Assembly (NCBI GenBank): GCA_039621445.1
Contig: CP154955.1
Span: 38,294,944-38,358,943, forward strand
Origin: Euglena gracilis
Taxonomy: Eukaryota > Euglenida > Euglenophyceae > Euglenales
Direction: 5' to 3'
DNA: 64,000 nt
Translations under genes and position numbers: made by a program
Shown here: in pieces, positions 21,980 through 31,812 of the stretch
Numbering within the stretch: position 1 is the first letter of the stretch
How the letters are laid out: each line of letters opens with the position of its first letter
Notes under the pieces: model-generated
What the model was told of the DNA's origin: nothing
Seen by the model: only the letters and a program-made list of their open reading frames with translations
Database searches by the model: none

Positions 21980-22648
21980 GTGGGTCGCAGATATTGCACA
22001 ACCCTGAGTGAAAAGATTATTGTTCGCGAATTCGCTGCGAATTTCGGGTGCCTGGAAATCCTTTACGACTTGCGCCCAAACATCACCCCCTCTGCATGGA
22101 TTTTCTCGTGTTTGCAAAAATCGACTACGATGGCGTCTCCTTGCAGGGGACATCTGTCCATTCCATTCCGGCCGAACAGGGTTGACAGCCCAAGATTGGA
22201 ATCCTCCTGCGAATGGTTATTTCCGAACGAAATCGTGAGTGATCAAGATCACTTGATCTCTTCGCGGTTTTTCACAACTTTTGCGGTTTACTCGGCATTG
22301 AGCAGCATTTTTCCATTATACCGCCCGAAAGGCAATGGTAGCCGAGGCAGCCGTGAAATCCGGATGCTTCCTTTCATGCTGACTAAGAATTGGTTATCCG
22401 TGTTTACCGCTGTTGAGGTTTTACACAACACAATCGGACACCGTTTCAATCTTTTCGGAAGACCCGCCATCAGTAGCATTTGCTGTGAAACGTGGCGCAG
22501 TGAAACGGTCATTCGTGGAACTCCCAGGTGTGTCCAATCACGTCACCTGTTCCACCCCATGGGTGTACGGAATAACCGCCCGCATGCCATGTTTCTAATC
22601 CTCATGATCCATGGGTTTTTGCGCGAAAGTTTGCCTGGTGTAACATGA
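21980..22648 (+). pseudogene. Integrase remnant, frameshifted
   Basis: A 222-codon frame contains PNEIVSDQDHLISSRFF, which matches the second catalytic Asp region of Ty3-type integrases (P-x-I-V-S-D-x-x-x-x-F-x-S-x-F), and YRPKGNG, the expected Pro-x-Gly stretch before the catalytic Glu. The intervening CGLLGIEQHFS and the following AEAAVK are in other frames, so at least two indels have occurred. Upstream, another frame gives paired Cys (CSRIRC) and CMDFLV, as in the zinc region and first catalytic Asp. Integrase inserts the cDNA; this copy cannot encode a working one. Confidence 0.65.
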
Positions 22649-22649
22649 T

Positions 22650-22860
22650 AGTACTTGGGACGGGATTAGGACGAATGGACGGAAAATCCCGCTCCCGCTA
22701 TCCCCTGTATTTAGCCCCGTTAATTACCCGGGTTCCAAAAGTGTGCGTGAAGGGGCCAAAAGGTGCAGCCTTTGGAAAATTCCAGTTTTGTGGATATGTG
22801 GAACAGGGAGATAACATAGACATAACATCATAAAGATTTCTGAGAATGCGTGTGAAGTGA
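22650..22860. other. Spacer between pol remnant and giant ORF
   Basis: A 62-codon frame (22645-22833) ends in TAA. Nothing else was recognised. A TGA at 22858-22860 directly precedes an ATG at 22861 in the frame of the giant ORF. Confidence 0.4.
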
Positions 22861-22917
22861 ATGTTTCGCGTTTATACCCCCCTGCACTTCTTTTTTCGAT
22901 AGATAAGCCCTTTTTCA

Positions 22918-25900
22918 GTGCTCAAGACTGAAAGAAGGTTTACCCTTAGTTGTCGTCGTCGTTCGGGTAGCATCATGCTGCCTGGGCGCGGACCTGGACC
23001 AGGTCCACCATGGCCGCAGCCTTCTGGCGCGCCATACCCCCAGTACCCTCAGTATGCTGAGGCCCCGATTCCGGGTGCCCCACATGCTGAGAGGGTTTCA
23101 GCCCCGGTATTCGCCGCGGCTACCAGCAGCCGGTCCGCATATGCGGTACCAGATCCATCTGCCGTCCCGCAGCCGGCACCTCAGCCACCAGTGCAGCGCA
23201 GATCGCGCCTGCCCCCGTATGCGGGAGAGATGATCTTCCGCACTACGGAGACGTTGGAGCGGGCGATGCGTATGTGCGCACACCCCCCAACGGAGCCCTT
23301 TATGCAAGCCCTTTGGGATGCATACTGTGCTCAGTTGTTGGTGGTAGCCAACACCCCTGTGGCTCAGTGGTGTCCCTGCGGTCAAGCCCTGATGACGGGC
23401 AGACGGTATTTCTCGTCCGCAGCCGATTCCGGCTTCGAACCCGGCGAGACCATGATGGACCTGGGCGTGTATGTGCCGCCCATGCTGCAAACGCAGACGC
23501 CGGTGGGATCCCACACCGTGCATATGCGTGAGCACACGCCCCCACCGGTAGGTGAGGCTGTGCATGTCCCACCTGGGATGACGAGAATTTTTGCTCGCCC
23601 GCCCTCGCCGCAGCGAATGCCGCCGCGCGAGCCGCCAGCGGAGCAATTTGTCTCGCGGTACGCGACGCACGCGGATTACCCGCGCGGCGCACGCGTGCTC
23701 CCAGCCGGACAGTCGGACGTGCCCTCTGAGGCATACGTCCAACACATGTTCATGCACTGGATGCCACAAGCATCACCGGTCGCCCCTGTCCCTGGCGTTG
23801 AGCCACGGAGGCAGGAGGAGCCCATAGTGGTGGAGGATGAACCTCCCCACCGTGAGGCAGCCCGACCGCCCAGTGCAGCCCCTGTCCAGACTGGGGATGT
23901 CCCGCGTCGGCAGGAGGCTCCCTACTACCACATGGCACCTCCGGGAACCGAGCAGGATGAGCTTGCTCGGCATTTCCTGCAGGAGCCGGTATTCACGTCT
24001 GAAGAGCACCGGGCGACGTATTATTCCTCGCTGGCCGCCCTTCAGGGCCGTGGATACACCCCGTACCATCCGTACCAACCGCAGCTGCGGGTGGCGACCC
24101 CGGTATTACCCGGTGAGCCCCCGGCAGGAGCGGCAGGATTACCTGCCACCCTGAAGCGCGATAGGGTTACGGAGAACCTTACCCCACAGCCCAGGCGACC
24201 CAGCCCACGGGACGCGGAAGGCGGTGCGGCAATGCAGGTGGAAGCCAGCCAGGATACCCCGGCTGGGCAACCACCGGCAGTGGCACAGGCAGCGATGAGC
24301 CGTCCTGTTGCCGCAATGCCACCGCCGATCCCTCCGGTATGGAAGGAGCCGCGACCCCCTACGCCGAAACCAAGCCCACGCCAGGCTCCTAGCCAGCGCC
24401 CAGCCACGCCGTCACCGCGACGTGCAGCGGAACGGCAAGGTCCCTCCCCAGAGATGGAATGGGAAGGTACCGAACCGACTCCTGCCGCACCGAGCGCCCG
24501 ACCCTCTGGTATTCGCCAGACAGGGAAGGACAAAGGTAAGGCTGAGGGCAAAGGCAAGGGAGAAGGCAAAGGCGTGGCCGGCAAAGGTAAGGGTGAGGGC
24601 AAGGGTAAGGGTACAGCCCGTGAGGAGGAGGAAGAACCAGCAGAAGTCCTCTCGGACTTTGAGCAAATGCTCAGGTTCAAGGAGGAGCTGGAGGACGAAG
24701 GCTGGCGAATGCAGCATGATTACCATGTTGCAGGAAACCGCCCCGTCACCCCTCCGGAGGCAGTCATCGAGGTGGTATTACACCACACCGAGAACAGAGT
24801 CAGACAATTCCATTACGGAATTGACCTGTACGCCTTCGAAGGTGAAGGTGGCAGACCCTTGCTGGATGCCCAGCCGGGTTTCTGGGAACTCTGGTTTTGG
24901 CTGGGATACCCCTGCCAGAACTGGGGTCTCTTCAGCGACTCCACTGGCCGCAGTTACCTGCACCAGTTAGGCTTTCGGGACCAGCATGTGTTGGCCCGAA
25001 GGCTGAAGGCAATCTTCGACTGTATTCACACAGTCGGGCCCCTCGGTGTGCAGTGGAAATACTACCCACTGAACCCCGACATCGAACGCCTGATCGAGGT
25101 GTTGTGGTGCAACAACCTCCAGGTGTGGCTGGTGAGCCATTACGGCTCCACCTTCCGCGTTAAGCGCGTTTCCCTGGCTTACCCACAGAGGTATGACCTC
25201 TGTTGTAAGTACTGCCGGCAGGAATTTCCTGTCGACTTCTGGGGATTCGGCGTGCGCGGAAGTCCTCCACCGCCTCGGGATAACCCGGGCCTGGAGATGG
25301 GACGCCGCATGCTTATGCATGTGTGCCGCGACGCCCCGGATGTCCAGGGCAAAAGTCGCCGCGTCCATAAGCAGCGTATTTTTATGCTGCAACAGTTCTG
25401 GTGGCGAGCCTGGACCACCTACGTCATGGAGGTGTATATACATCTCCGTGACCCCCAGGACGATAGGCCTGGTATGGAAAGCTTGCCACCAGACTACGGC
25501 GACCCCGTTGAGGGACCTCGTCGTCGTCGGGTTATCGCCGACCTGCGCCCCAACTGGCACCTAGCCGGGATAGACCTGGAGGAACATTTGAGGCGACAGT
25601 TTGGCGGTACCCTCGACAGGGAGGTATTCCTCCAGCTGATGAATCACCCGAAGGCCATCCTCGACCTGGGTATGCCGATTCTGGCATGCGTGCAGGAGTT
25701 CGAGGACGGGTTTTTCGAGGTCTGGGAAGACACGCGTTACCGCGGTTTCCTGGGCCCGAACAGGCCTGCAAACGCGTGGGTGCAGCCATCATGGCCGCCA
25801 CCCTGGCCCAACAGCGCCAGTAGCAGTACGCTGGCCTTTTACAGGCTGGCGGATGTCCAGGGATGCCAATGGCACCCTGACGATCCTCGTTCGCCCGAGG

Positions 25901-28431
25901 ATCTGCGCGCCTTCATCGCCCCAGAGGATGAACCTCTGGCGCGAAGGAGACGGGAGGCGTCAGTCGCTTCCACCACCGCGATTCCGCGGCGGGAGGAACG
26001 CGACCGCAGCCCCTCCGTCACCATACTGGAGGCAGCGCCGCCGTCTCCGACAGGAACGGCTGTATCATTCGTCTCTGCCCCGCGAGCGGCAGGGGAAAGA
26101 TCGGTTTCCCCGGCCCCCGCGACGGCTCCCGTCTGTCCACCGGTAGGTGGAGACCAGGAACTTCCTGAGGAGGAAGGTGAGAACGTGGAGGATATCCTCT
26201 ACGCTGCTCGGCATGCTCCGGCACAGCCTCGGCCAGACGAAGCACCCGCAGGGGATATACCTGTGGCTGCAACGCCTGTCCCGACGGCTGAGCCTCCAGC
26301 CGAGGTGACTGGTATGGTCGTCGAGGATATCCTCGAAGAACCTGCCAGTCCCACAGCACGCACCTCGTTAGGAGGCCGTGTGCTCGGCGCCGTGGTCACT
26401 GGCATTACTGCCGTGGCTGCTGCACTAACGCCACGAGGTGGAGGTGTAGCATCAAGCTCCGCCGCTGAGGTCGTGGAGACACCAGATGTCGGTGTCCCCA
26501 CACCCCCATCTCCGGCAACAGTGCAACCACCTTCAGGGGATGAACCCCAGCCGACAGAGCCATCTGTCGCACCGGCTACAGCGGAGGATCAACCTCCTGT
26601 AGCACCTGCGCCAGCGGTTGTGGAGGATCAACCTCCTAGACCGGATGTCGAAATGGAAGTGGAGGAGATACCCCCACGACCACCGACACCGCGCAGGGTC
26701 CCTGCCGCCCCGAGGACAATGGCAGAGTTTCTGGGAGCGCCAGCGCCTGTGGAAGCACCGATTCCGGTGACGACCACAGTGCCACGCCTCGTCGGACAGG
26801 ATGAACCTGTTCGGCGACGGCCTGCTGAACAACCCCAGGAACGAATGCCAACCCCTCGGAGCGTCATGCGCGACCCAGCGGTCAGTATGCCCGCTTCGCC
26901 CAGACGGCAAACGTCTACTCCGGCACCATCGGCTCCTGATACCAGGAGTAAGCCGCAGGCGCCGCCTCCTGATTCCGGGAGTGCGAAGCCGAAAGGAGGC
27001 GAATCGGGTGCTGCACCCTGTAAGCCCCCTTCCAAAGGCGGTGATGGGAAACCACCACCGAAAGGTGGCTCTGGAGGTCAGACTGGCGGACAGCCGAAAG
27101 GCCCTACGACAATGCACGACTATTCGGCCGTTGCATCGTCCGGGTACGGCCAGAGCAAACCGAAAGGTAAGGCTCGTGGTCGACAGGCCCAGTCTTCCGC
27201 CGGATCGACGGATGAGGAGCAGGATGAACCTGCTTCACCTCCTGTGTCTGCGGATGCCCAGCTCTGGACCCAGGATATCCTGACCAGACTAGGCACCGTG
27301 GAAGAGAGGACGAAGAAACTGGCTGCTATTAGGCACCAGAAAGGGTCACTGAATCGATGGATTCAGCCCCTCTTCGTCCGCGGAGAACCTTTCCACTATG
27401 TCCCGGAACATACCTGGACATTCTGGAACAGGCGCTCACCCAGAGTACTGGCACAGTACTTTGGCGAGGACTGCGTGTTGGATTTCCAGCACGGCACGTC
27501 TTTTGCCTGGACGTGCACCGTATGCCACCATGTGCGGCATAACCAACCGCTTGTGCATGTGTGCAAGCGGCAGGTGCAATCCTCGTGGTTCCATCACAGG
27601 GCATATGTGCCGAACTGTGTGGCGCTCGTATGTGGCGAGTGCCTGAATGCCTGGAAGCACAGCTTGAACTACTCCTACAGTGAGAATGCTCACGACAGGG
27701 ATATCCCTGCCTTGTGCATCAACTGTATAGGAGGCAAGTTCGTGCAGACTGCTGATGGAGCAGTCACCACCATTGTCCCCCAGCACTGGGAGACACTGGA
27801 GAAGTGGAAGAAGGAGTACAAGCAGGTGGAAGGCCGCCTGAAGCACTCCGACTTCCGAAAGGTAGAAAGCTACCGCCACACGGGAATGGCCCGTGAGTTC
27901 CAGATCGACGATGGGGCAATGCGCCTCGCCGTCGAGGAACACGCCAAGGTAAGAATGCCTTACCTCTGGACTGATGGCGACTGGGAGACACAGGTTTACC
28001 CCCTGTTCTCCAAGCGTCAGCATGGCGGATACGCCTTGCCATTGTGGCCTCCTGAAGAACACGATTTGGTGGACTTCAGAGGTTGGTTGGCGGCTGTATT
28101 ACGGCCCCATACCGCAAGAGTTCGGACAGCGAGGTGGATGTATGACATCAACTTCAAGCAGACCCCGGGGATGCCCCCGCAGGTGCCTGCGAATCACCCC
28201 CGGATGAATTACATCATCTGGCCGGTGATGCTGCCCAGAATTTTCTGGGAGCAACTCCAACGGTATCTTCAGCATCATGCTGAACGTACCAGGGAGAAGC
28301 TGCCGGATAATTGGATCAAGGACTGGGAGACCCCTTCCTTTGATGTCAACGATCCGGAGCTCAACACCATTCGGAGTGAATCAGCTCCGCCGCGTTCCCC
28401 ACGCCAACTGGAGTTGGTTGAGGACCCATAG
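22918..28431 (+). CDS. Giant unrecognised ORF carried by the LTR element
   Basis: 1837 codons without interruption. Possible starts are GTG 22918, ATG 22975, or ATG 22861 if a TAG at 22900 is passed. The first third is Pro/Ala/Arg-rich and probably disordered, followed by a Lys-Gly-Glu repeat tract near residues 540-570. A compact, Trp/Tyr/Phe-rich domain follows (about 590-960; FWELWFWLGYPCQNWG, Cys pair LCCKYCRQEF near 762). Next is a long Pro/Glu/Val-rich acidic stretch (1000-1460). A second folded region (about 1470-1810) has several Cys/His pairs (CTVCHHVRH near 1532, CGEC, CINC) that could bind zinc. No polymerase, nuclease, envelope or other known domain was recognised. It sits where some plant and algal Ty3 elements carry an extra ORF. 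Confidence 0.85.
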   Translation: MLKTERRFTLSCRRRSGSIMLPGRGPGPGPPWPQPSGAPYPQYPQYAEAPIPGAPHAERVSAPVFAAATSSRSAYAVPDPSAVPQPAPQPPVQRRSRLPPYAGEMIFRTTETLERAMRMCAHPPTEPFMQALWDAYCAQLLVVANTPVAQWCPCGQALMTGRRYFSSAADSGFEPGETMMDLGVYVPPMLQTQTPVGSHTVHMREHTPPPVGEAVHVPPGMTRIFARPPSPQRMPPREPPAEQFVSRYATHADYPRGARVLPAGQSDVPSEAYVQHMFMHWMPQASPVAPVPGVEPRRQEEPIVVEDEPPHREAARPPSAAPVQTGDVPRRQEAPYYHMAPPGTEQDELARHFLQEPVFTSEEHRATYYSSLAALQGRGYTPYHPYQPQLRVATPVLPGEPPAGAAGLPATLKRDRVTENLTPQPRRPSPRDAEGGAAMQVEASQDTPAGQPPAVAQAAMSRPVAAMPPPIPPVWKEPRPPTPKPSPRQAPSQRPATPSPRRAAERQGPSPEMEWEGTEPTPAAPSARPSGIRQTGKDKGKAEGKGKGEGKGVAGKGKGEGKGKGTAREEEEEPAEVLSDFEQMLRFKEELEDEGWRMQHDYHVAGNRPVTPPEAVIEVVLHHTENRVRQFHYGIDLYAFEGEGGRPLLDAQPGFWELWFWLGYPCQNWGLFSDSTGRSYLHQLGFRDQHVLARRLKAIFDCIHTVGPLGVQWKYYPLNPDIERLIEVLWCNNLQVWLVSHYGSTFRVKRVSLAYPQRYDLCCKYCRQEFPVDFWGFGVRGSPPPPRDNPGLEMGRRMLMHVCRDAPDVQGKSRRVHKQRIFMLQQFWWRAWTTYVMEVYIHLRDPQDDRPGMESLPPDYGDPVEGPRRRRVIADLRPNWHLAGIDLEEHLRRQFGGTLDREVFLQLMNHPKAILDLGMPILACVQEFEDGFFEVWEDTRYRGFLGPNRPANAWVQPSWPPPWPNSASSSTLAFYRLADVQGCQWHPDDPRSPEDLRAFIAPEDEPLARRRREASVASTTAIPRREERDRSPSVTILEAAPPSPTGTAVSFVSAPRAAGERSVSPAPATAPVCPPVGGDQELPEEEGENVEDILYAARHAPAQPRPDEAPAGDIPVAATPVPTAEPPAEVTGMVVEDILEEPASPTARTSLGGRVLGAVVTGITAVAAALTPRGGGVASSSAAEVVETPDVGVPTPPSPATVQPPSGDEPQPTEPSVAPATAEDQPPVAPAPAVVEDQPPRPDVEMEVEEIPPRPPTPRRVPAAPRTMAEFLGAPAPVEAPIPVTTTVPRLVGQDEPVRRRPAEQPQERMPTPRSVMRDPAVSMPASPRRQTSTPAPSAPDTRSKPQAPPPDSGSAKPKGGESGAAPCKPPSKGGDGKPPPKGGSGGQTGGQPKGPTTMHDYSAVASSGYGQSKPKGKARGRQAQSSAGSTDEEQDEPASPPVSADAQLWTQDILTRLGTVEERTKKLAAIRHQKGSLNRWIQPLFVRGEPFHYVPEHTWTFWNRRSPRVLAQYFGEDCVLDFQHGTSFAWTCTVCHHVRHNQPLVHVCKRQVQSSWFHHRAYVPNCVALVCGECLNAWKHSLNYSYSENAHDRDIPALCINCIGGKFVQTADGAVTTIVPQHWETLEKWKKEYKQVEGRLKHSDFRKVESYRHTGMAREFQIDDGAMRLAVEEHAKVRMPYLWTDGDWETQVYPLFSKRQHGGYALPLWPPEEHDLVDFRGWLAAVLRPHTARVRTARWMYDINFKQTPGMPPQVPANHPRMNYIIWPVMLPRIFWEQLQRYLQHHAERTREKLPDNWIKDWETPSFDVNDPELNTIRSESAPPRSPRQLELVEDP

Positions 28432-28764
28432 GGGACCCCCAACACGACTACTGGCGTGAGGTCCGCGAACGTCCAGCCAATAAAGGCAGGTGAGGTGTCT
28501 GTCAGCGCCAATGCGGCGTCTTTCAGCACCCTCGTCAGGTATTCGCCTGACACCCTGTTTGGGTATTCGCCCGAACAGCCCCTTCGAAGACCCTTTGCGG
28601 TATTCGCCGCTAGTAAGTTCCCACCGGGATGCTGCCATGTGCAGGATTCCGTTCGCATGCATGCACACCCCTCTCCCCTCTCCCCTCTCGCGGGCGTGCG
28701 ACACGCAGCGCACAGGGCCGACGGCCCCTTTTCCTTTCCCTTTCTTTTCTTTTCGGCCGTTTGA
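28432..28764 (+). other. In-frame extension after TAG, to TGA
   Basis: After the TAG at 28429-28431 the frame of the giant ORF remains open for 110 codons to TGA 28762-28764. It contains a short duplicated motif (YSPDTLFGYSPEQPL). It could be untranslated leader of the 3' end, or a readthrough extension. Composition does not decide. Confidence 0.3.
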
Positions 28765-29304
28765 GGCCTTAAGGCTGCCAGACAGCACAACTTTTCTGGC
28801 CTAAGCCAACCCCCCACTCCTCTCTACTTTCCCCCCGGGGCAAATGCTGTCGCCGGCAGTTGGTTTTGTAGAGTAGGATTTCCTTTTGCGTGGTCAGGTT
28901 TGATTGGCCATGCGCCCTGCCCAGGTTTGACTGGTCAGAGGCCCCCTCCTTCCACACCCTCCCCATGGGTTTTCCTGGAATGCCCATGGACCCAACCCCA
29001 AGTGCCTTTGGCACACCCAAACTGGGTGGATGGGTTTGCTTGGCAAGGAAACCTGCCAGCCCCATTTTCCCCAATGGGCTATAATATACTATACCCCATA
29101 AGCCACCGCAAAATAGGTGAAACCATTTTGCGCGTTTTGGGCTTTTGGGTCCCCTCCTTTCCGCCCCCCCCCTTTGAGTGGACCCCTGTGCGACGGAAAG
29201 GGCCCCTGTGGATGCGCCAGGGTGCACCTCCCACAGACCAGGTCTGTGTCCGAAATCCCTGTGGCCAGAATGCCTGGTCCAAAGGGGAAATCGGGCATAG
29301 CCCT
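28765..29304. other. 3' untranslated region of the LTR element
   Basis: Non-coding by all criteria available: short ORFs only, CT-rich and GGTTTG-rich sequence between the giant ORF and the polypurine tract. One overlapping minus ORF (29089-29703) crosses the LTR boundary and is therefore not a gene. Confidence 0.6.
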
Positions 29305-29314
29305 GGGAGGGGGA
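29305..29314 (+). other. Polypurine tract
   Basis: GGGAGGGGGA directly before the 3' LTR; the usual primer for plus-strand DNA synthesis. Confidence 0.8.
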
Positions 29315-29631
29315 TGTGTACCAGGCGTATGCTTCTGTCCCCTTCCGTTGAGGAAGTTAGGATGGAAGCAGATCCTATTAGGATCTCCTAATGGGTGCCC
29401 CCTTCTCTCTCCACAGGTGGTATTCTTCTTATACCTTTTTCCTTCCTTTTCCTTGGACCGGACTTGGATTTCCAGTCCGTCCTCCCTGCATTGCTCCGTG
29501 CTTTGCTTCTTGGGAAGTGGGAAAAGGGTTTTTACTGTTACTCTGATTTTCAGTTCCCAAGTAGGTGCGCCAAGGCGAAAGCGAAGGCTTTTGGGAATTG
29601 GGAAAGGGGAATTGGGAATCAGACGTACACT
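29315..29631 (+). repeat. 3' LTR (317 bp)
   Basis: Same length as the 5' LTR and the same sequence on visual comparison, bounded by the polypurine tract on the left and the ACCCT duplication on the right. Confidence 0.92.
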
Positions 29632-29636
29632 ACCCT
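29632..29636. other. Target-site duplication ACCCT (right)
   Basis: Partner of 15500-15504. Confidence 0.85.
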
Positions 29637-30539
29637 CCAATCCCGACATTTTCTGATGCAAGAATTGGACCTTCCGGGCCAAAACCCCCATGGACTCTCG
29701 CAATGGGTGGGTATCCCATACCCCCCTCAGTTTGTTAGATCCTTCCCCCCAAGGATTGAATTGCAGTGTCCATGGCTGTCCCCATTTGAGCCACTTTCTT
29801 CTCCCCCAGTTTCGTTTGCTGAAAAATATGGAGTTGGTCCCGTAAACTCTCCTTTTGGATGGTGTTCATCAACTTTTTGTCCTATGAAGCATTCATGGTC
29901 TGTATTTCACCACCCGTTTTTTTTTTCCTCGGAAAGTTCTCTCCACATTACTTGGACTTCCCCCCACACATCATAGAAAATCTGATGCACCTCCTTCTTA
30001 ATTTTTTTCCAGTCCCAACCGGAAAAATTCAATGGTTTGCTATTGAGAAATGACTTCAGTCCACAAAGATTGGACAGTTTGGGCCCCCTCGTTCCATGGG
30101 CCGAAAGGAGCATGGCCTCCCTGGCCCCCCTTTCCACTCGTTCCTCTGCAGAGTGGATTTGGAGTTTTTGGGCCTGACATTCAGCATTGGTATTCTGCAC
30201 CAACGTCGAAAGAGTTGAAATTTACCTCCTCCCCTTCTCCATCCTTTCTTCTACCGAATGGATTAGGAGTTTTTCGCTTTGAAATTTGGCCCCTGCACTT
30301 CTCATCTAAGCAACCAACTCTTCGCACGAATTTCGCAAGGACTGGATTTCCTTCATGTGAATTTCTTGGTTTTTGAGGAAATTCTCATTTTCTCTCTGAA
30401 GACCTAAAAGTGTGCCCTTGATCTCCAGCACAACTTGTTCAATCCTGGCCATGCAGGGGAAAAGCACCTTTTCCATGGCTTGAACACTTAAAAAAGCTTG
30501 ATTTGCAACCTCCCTTGCCATCGGCAAAGTTTTGAACAC
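29637..30539 (-). pseudogene. 5' part of split minus-strand coiled-coil gene (copy B)
   Basis: From 30539 downward a coiled-coil frame (78 codons, then TAG, 31 codons, TAA, then 99 codons to TGA at 29907) matches copy A at 1-553. The TAA in copy B is a Tyr codon in copy A. Past an A-run near 29925, a shifted frame continues through TAG and TAA to the insertion site at 29637 and on into 15504-14610. The content is heptad-rich helix followed by Pro/Gly-rich sequence. A Gag-like protein of another retroelement is likely, with at least one frameshift. Confidence 0.45.
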
Positions 30540-30572
30540 TGGCCACCCTAATCAAGCACACCCTAGCTAAAC

Positions 30573-30958
30573 CTCCCCCCCAAAATAGTCCCCCCCCCCC
30601 CCCAAATAATCCCCCCCCCCTTGGGGTCCGACTTCGGCCGCCGAAATAATACCCCCCCCCCCAGTTTCGGGCCGAAGGGCTGGATTTTTTTTTGACCTGA
30701 AAATGTAGGTAAAAATCACAATTTCTGACAAGAAATTAGGAAAAAAATGGCTTTCTCTGGCTCATCTGACCTCCGAAAAATGGTAAATTTCACAAGAAAG
30801 TGCAAAAAATGACCCCAAAGGGCGGTTTTGGGTGCTATTTTGGGTTTTACGGGACTCCGAAAAATTTTAGGAAAATAATACCCCCCAAATAATACCCCCC
30901 CCCCGGGCCGGGACTTCGGACGAAAAAAATAATACCCTGGGGGGTATTATTTGGGGGG
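30573..30958. mobile_element. MITE-like insert with AATAATACC inverted ends, copy B
   Basis: Same insert as 565-942, at the equivalent position. C- and G-run lengths differ between copies. Confidence 0.5.
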
Positions 30959-31072
30959 TGGTTACCGTGTTCTCATCCACGGTGATTGGGCATACAAAGG
31001 AAGGTGGAGGGGGGGCACACCGATAGGGAGGTGGTTGGTCATAGCTCTGTTTCGGCTAATCACAAGGGCCTT

Positions 31073-31812
31073 TCACGCCATTTTGGACTCGGTCTTGAAC
31101 TGGTTGCCCTTTGAAACCATCTTGATTGAGGAGCTGTGGACACGACGGGTTTTCAAAGTCACAACACCTGTCACAGCAGAAACCATGATCATGGAGGGAT
31201 TTTCAACATCACCTCCGCCATTATTGCAGAAAAAAATGCTTTCAGTCCCGAGTTGACCTTGCCCAAAAACCTTCCGAACTTCACCAACCAAAACTGGCTT
31301 GGTTTCCCTTCTGGAATCCTCTGAAGGATCAGTGTTGCTAATCACCGATTTGAGAAAATATTTGAGGGATTTTCCACACACCCCTCGAAATGACCAAAGA
31401 CAGTCTCTGTTAGGGATCTTGCAAGAAAGTAGGTTGAAAAGGAGAATTCACCACTACCCTTTCCATGGCTCAGATCACAGGAAGGATTTTCCGGATAGGA
31501 ACCTCTGCGGACCATGTTAAGTCCTAAGGCGGAGGAACCTTCGGTGCCTCCGTTGCCCCTAGGTTGCGTAGGATCGATAGACCTATCCGACCCCGCATCC
31601 CCTGTTGCCTGAGCCCAACCACCCATTTTTAAGCCCTCCTCCCCAACCCACATCCCTTCTTCCTCACAACCCCACACACCACCATGAGGAGGTGTCGCTC
31701 CTCCCACCGGCGCTTCTTCCCCATTTCCTTTGCCCTCTTGCGCATTTCCTTTTTTAATTGGATATCCATTTCCTAAAATAAAAGAAACGATTGCACAAAA
31801 AGTGAAGGCCAT
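31073..31812 (-). pseudogene. Unrecognised minus-strand ORF pair, copy B
   Basis: ORFs 31342-31812 (156 aa) and 31073-31381 (102 aa) correspond to 1054-1788. The second is equally long in both copies. The first begins MAFTFCAIVSFILGNG and is Gly/Glu-rich; it has several amino-acid differences from copy A, so there is no obvious constraint. Confidence 0.3.

Larger units (their letters stand above)
15505..29631 (+). mobile_element. LTR retrotransposon, 14.1 kb, flanked by ACCCT duplication
   Basis: Two 317-bp LTRs (15505-15821 and 29315-29631) that look identical bracket this element. A primer-binding site follows the 5' LTR directly and a polypurine tract precedes the 3' LTR. The internal order is coiled-coil Gag, capsid, two CCHC knuckles, aspartic protease, frameshifted integrase, then a very long unrecognised ORF. 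The layout fits Ty3-like elements with an additional ORF downstream of pol. The RT/RNase H region is missing or unrecognisable: only about 1.2 kb lies between protease and the integrase zinc region. Identical LTRs mean recent insertion, so a partner element presumably supplied polymerase. Confidence 0.9.

Noticed and set aside
20773-21980. Reverse transcriptase call in the LTR element
   Set aside because: No RT motif found in any plus frame, even allowing frameshifts; only protein-like composition.
24042-24680. Minus-strand ORFs within the giant ORF
   Set aside because: GC-rich antisense shadows; the sense frame is 1837 codons long.
29089-29703. 204-codon minus-strand ORF
   Set aside because: It crosses the 3' LTR boundary and its composition follows the LTR; only its first 20 codons are outside the element.
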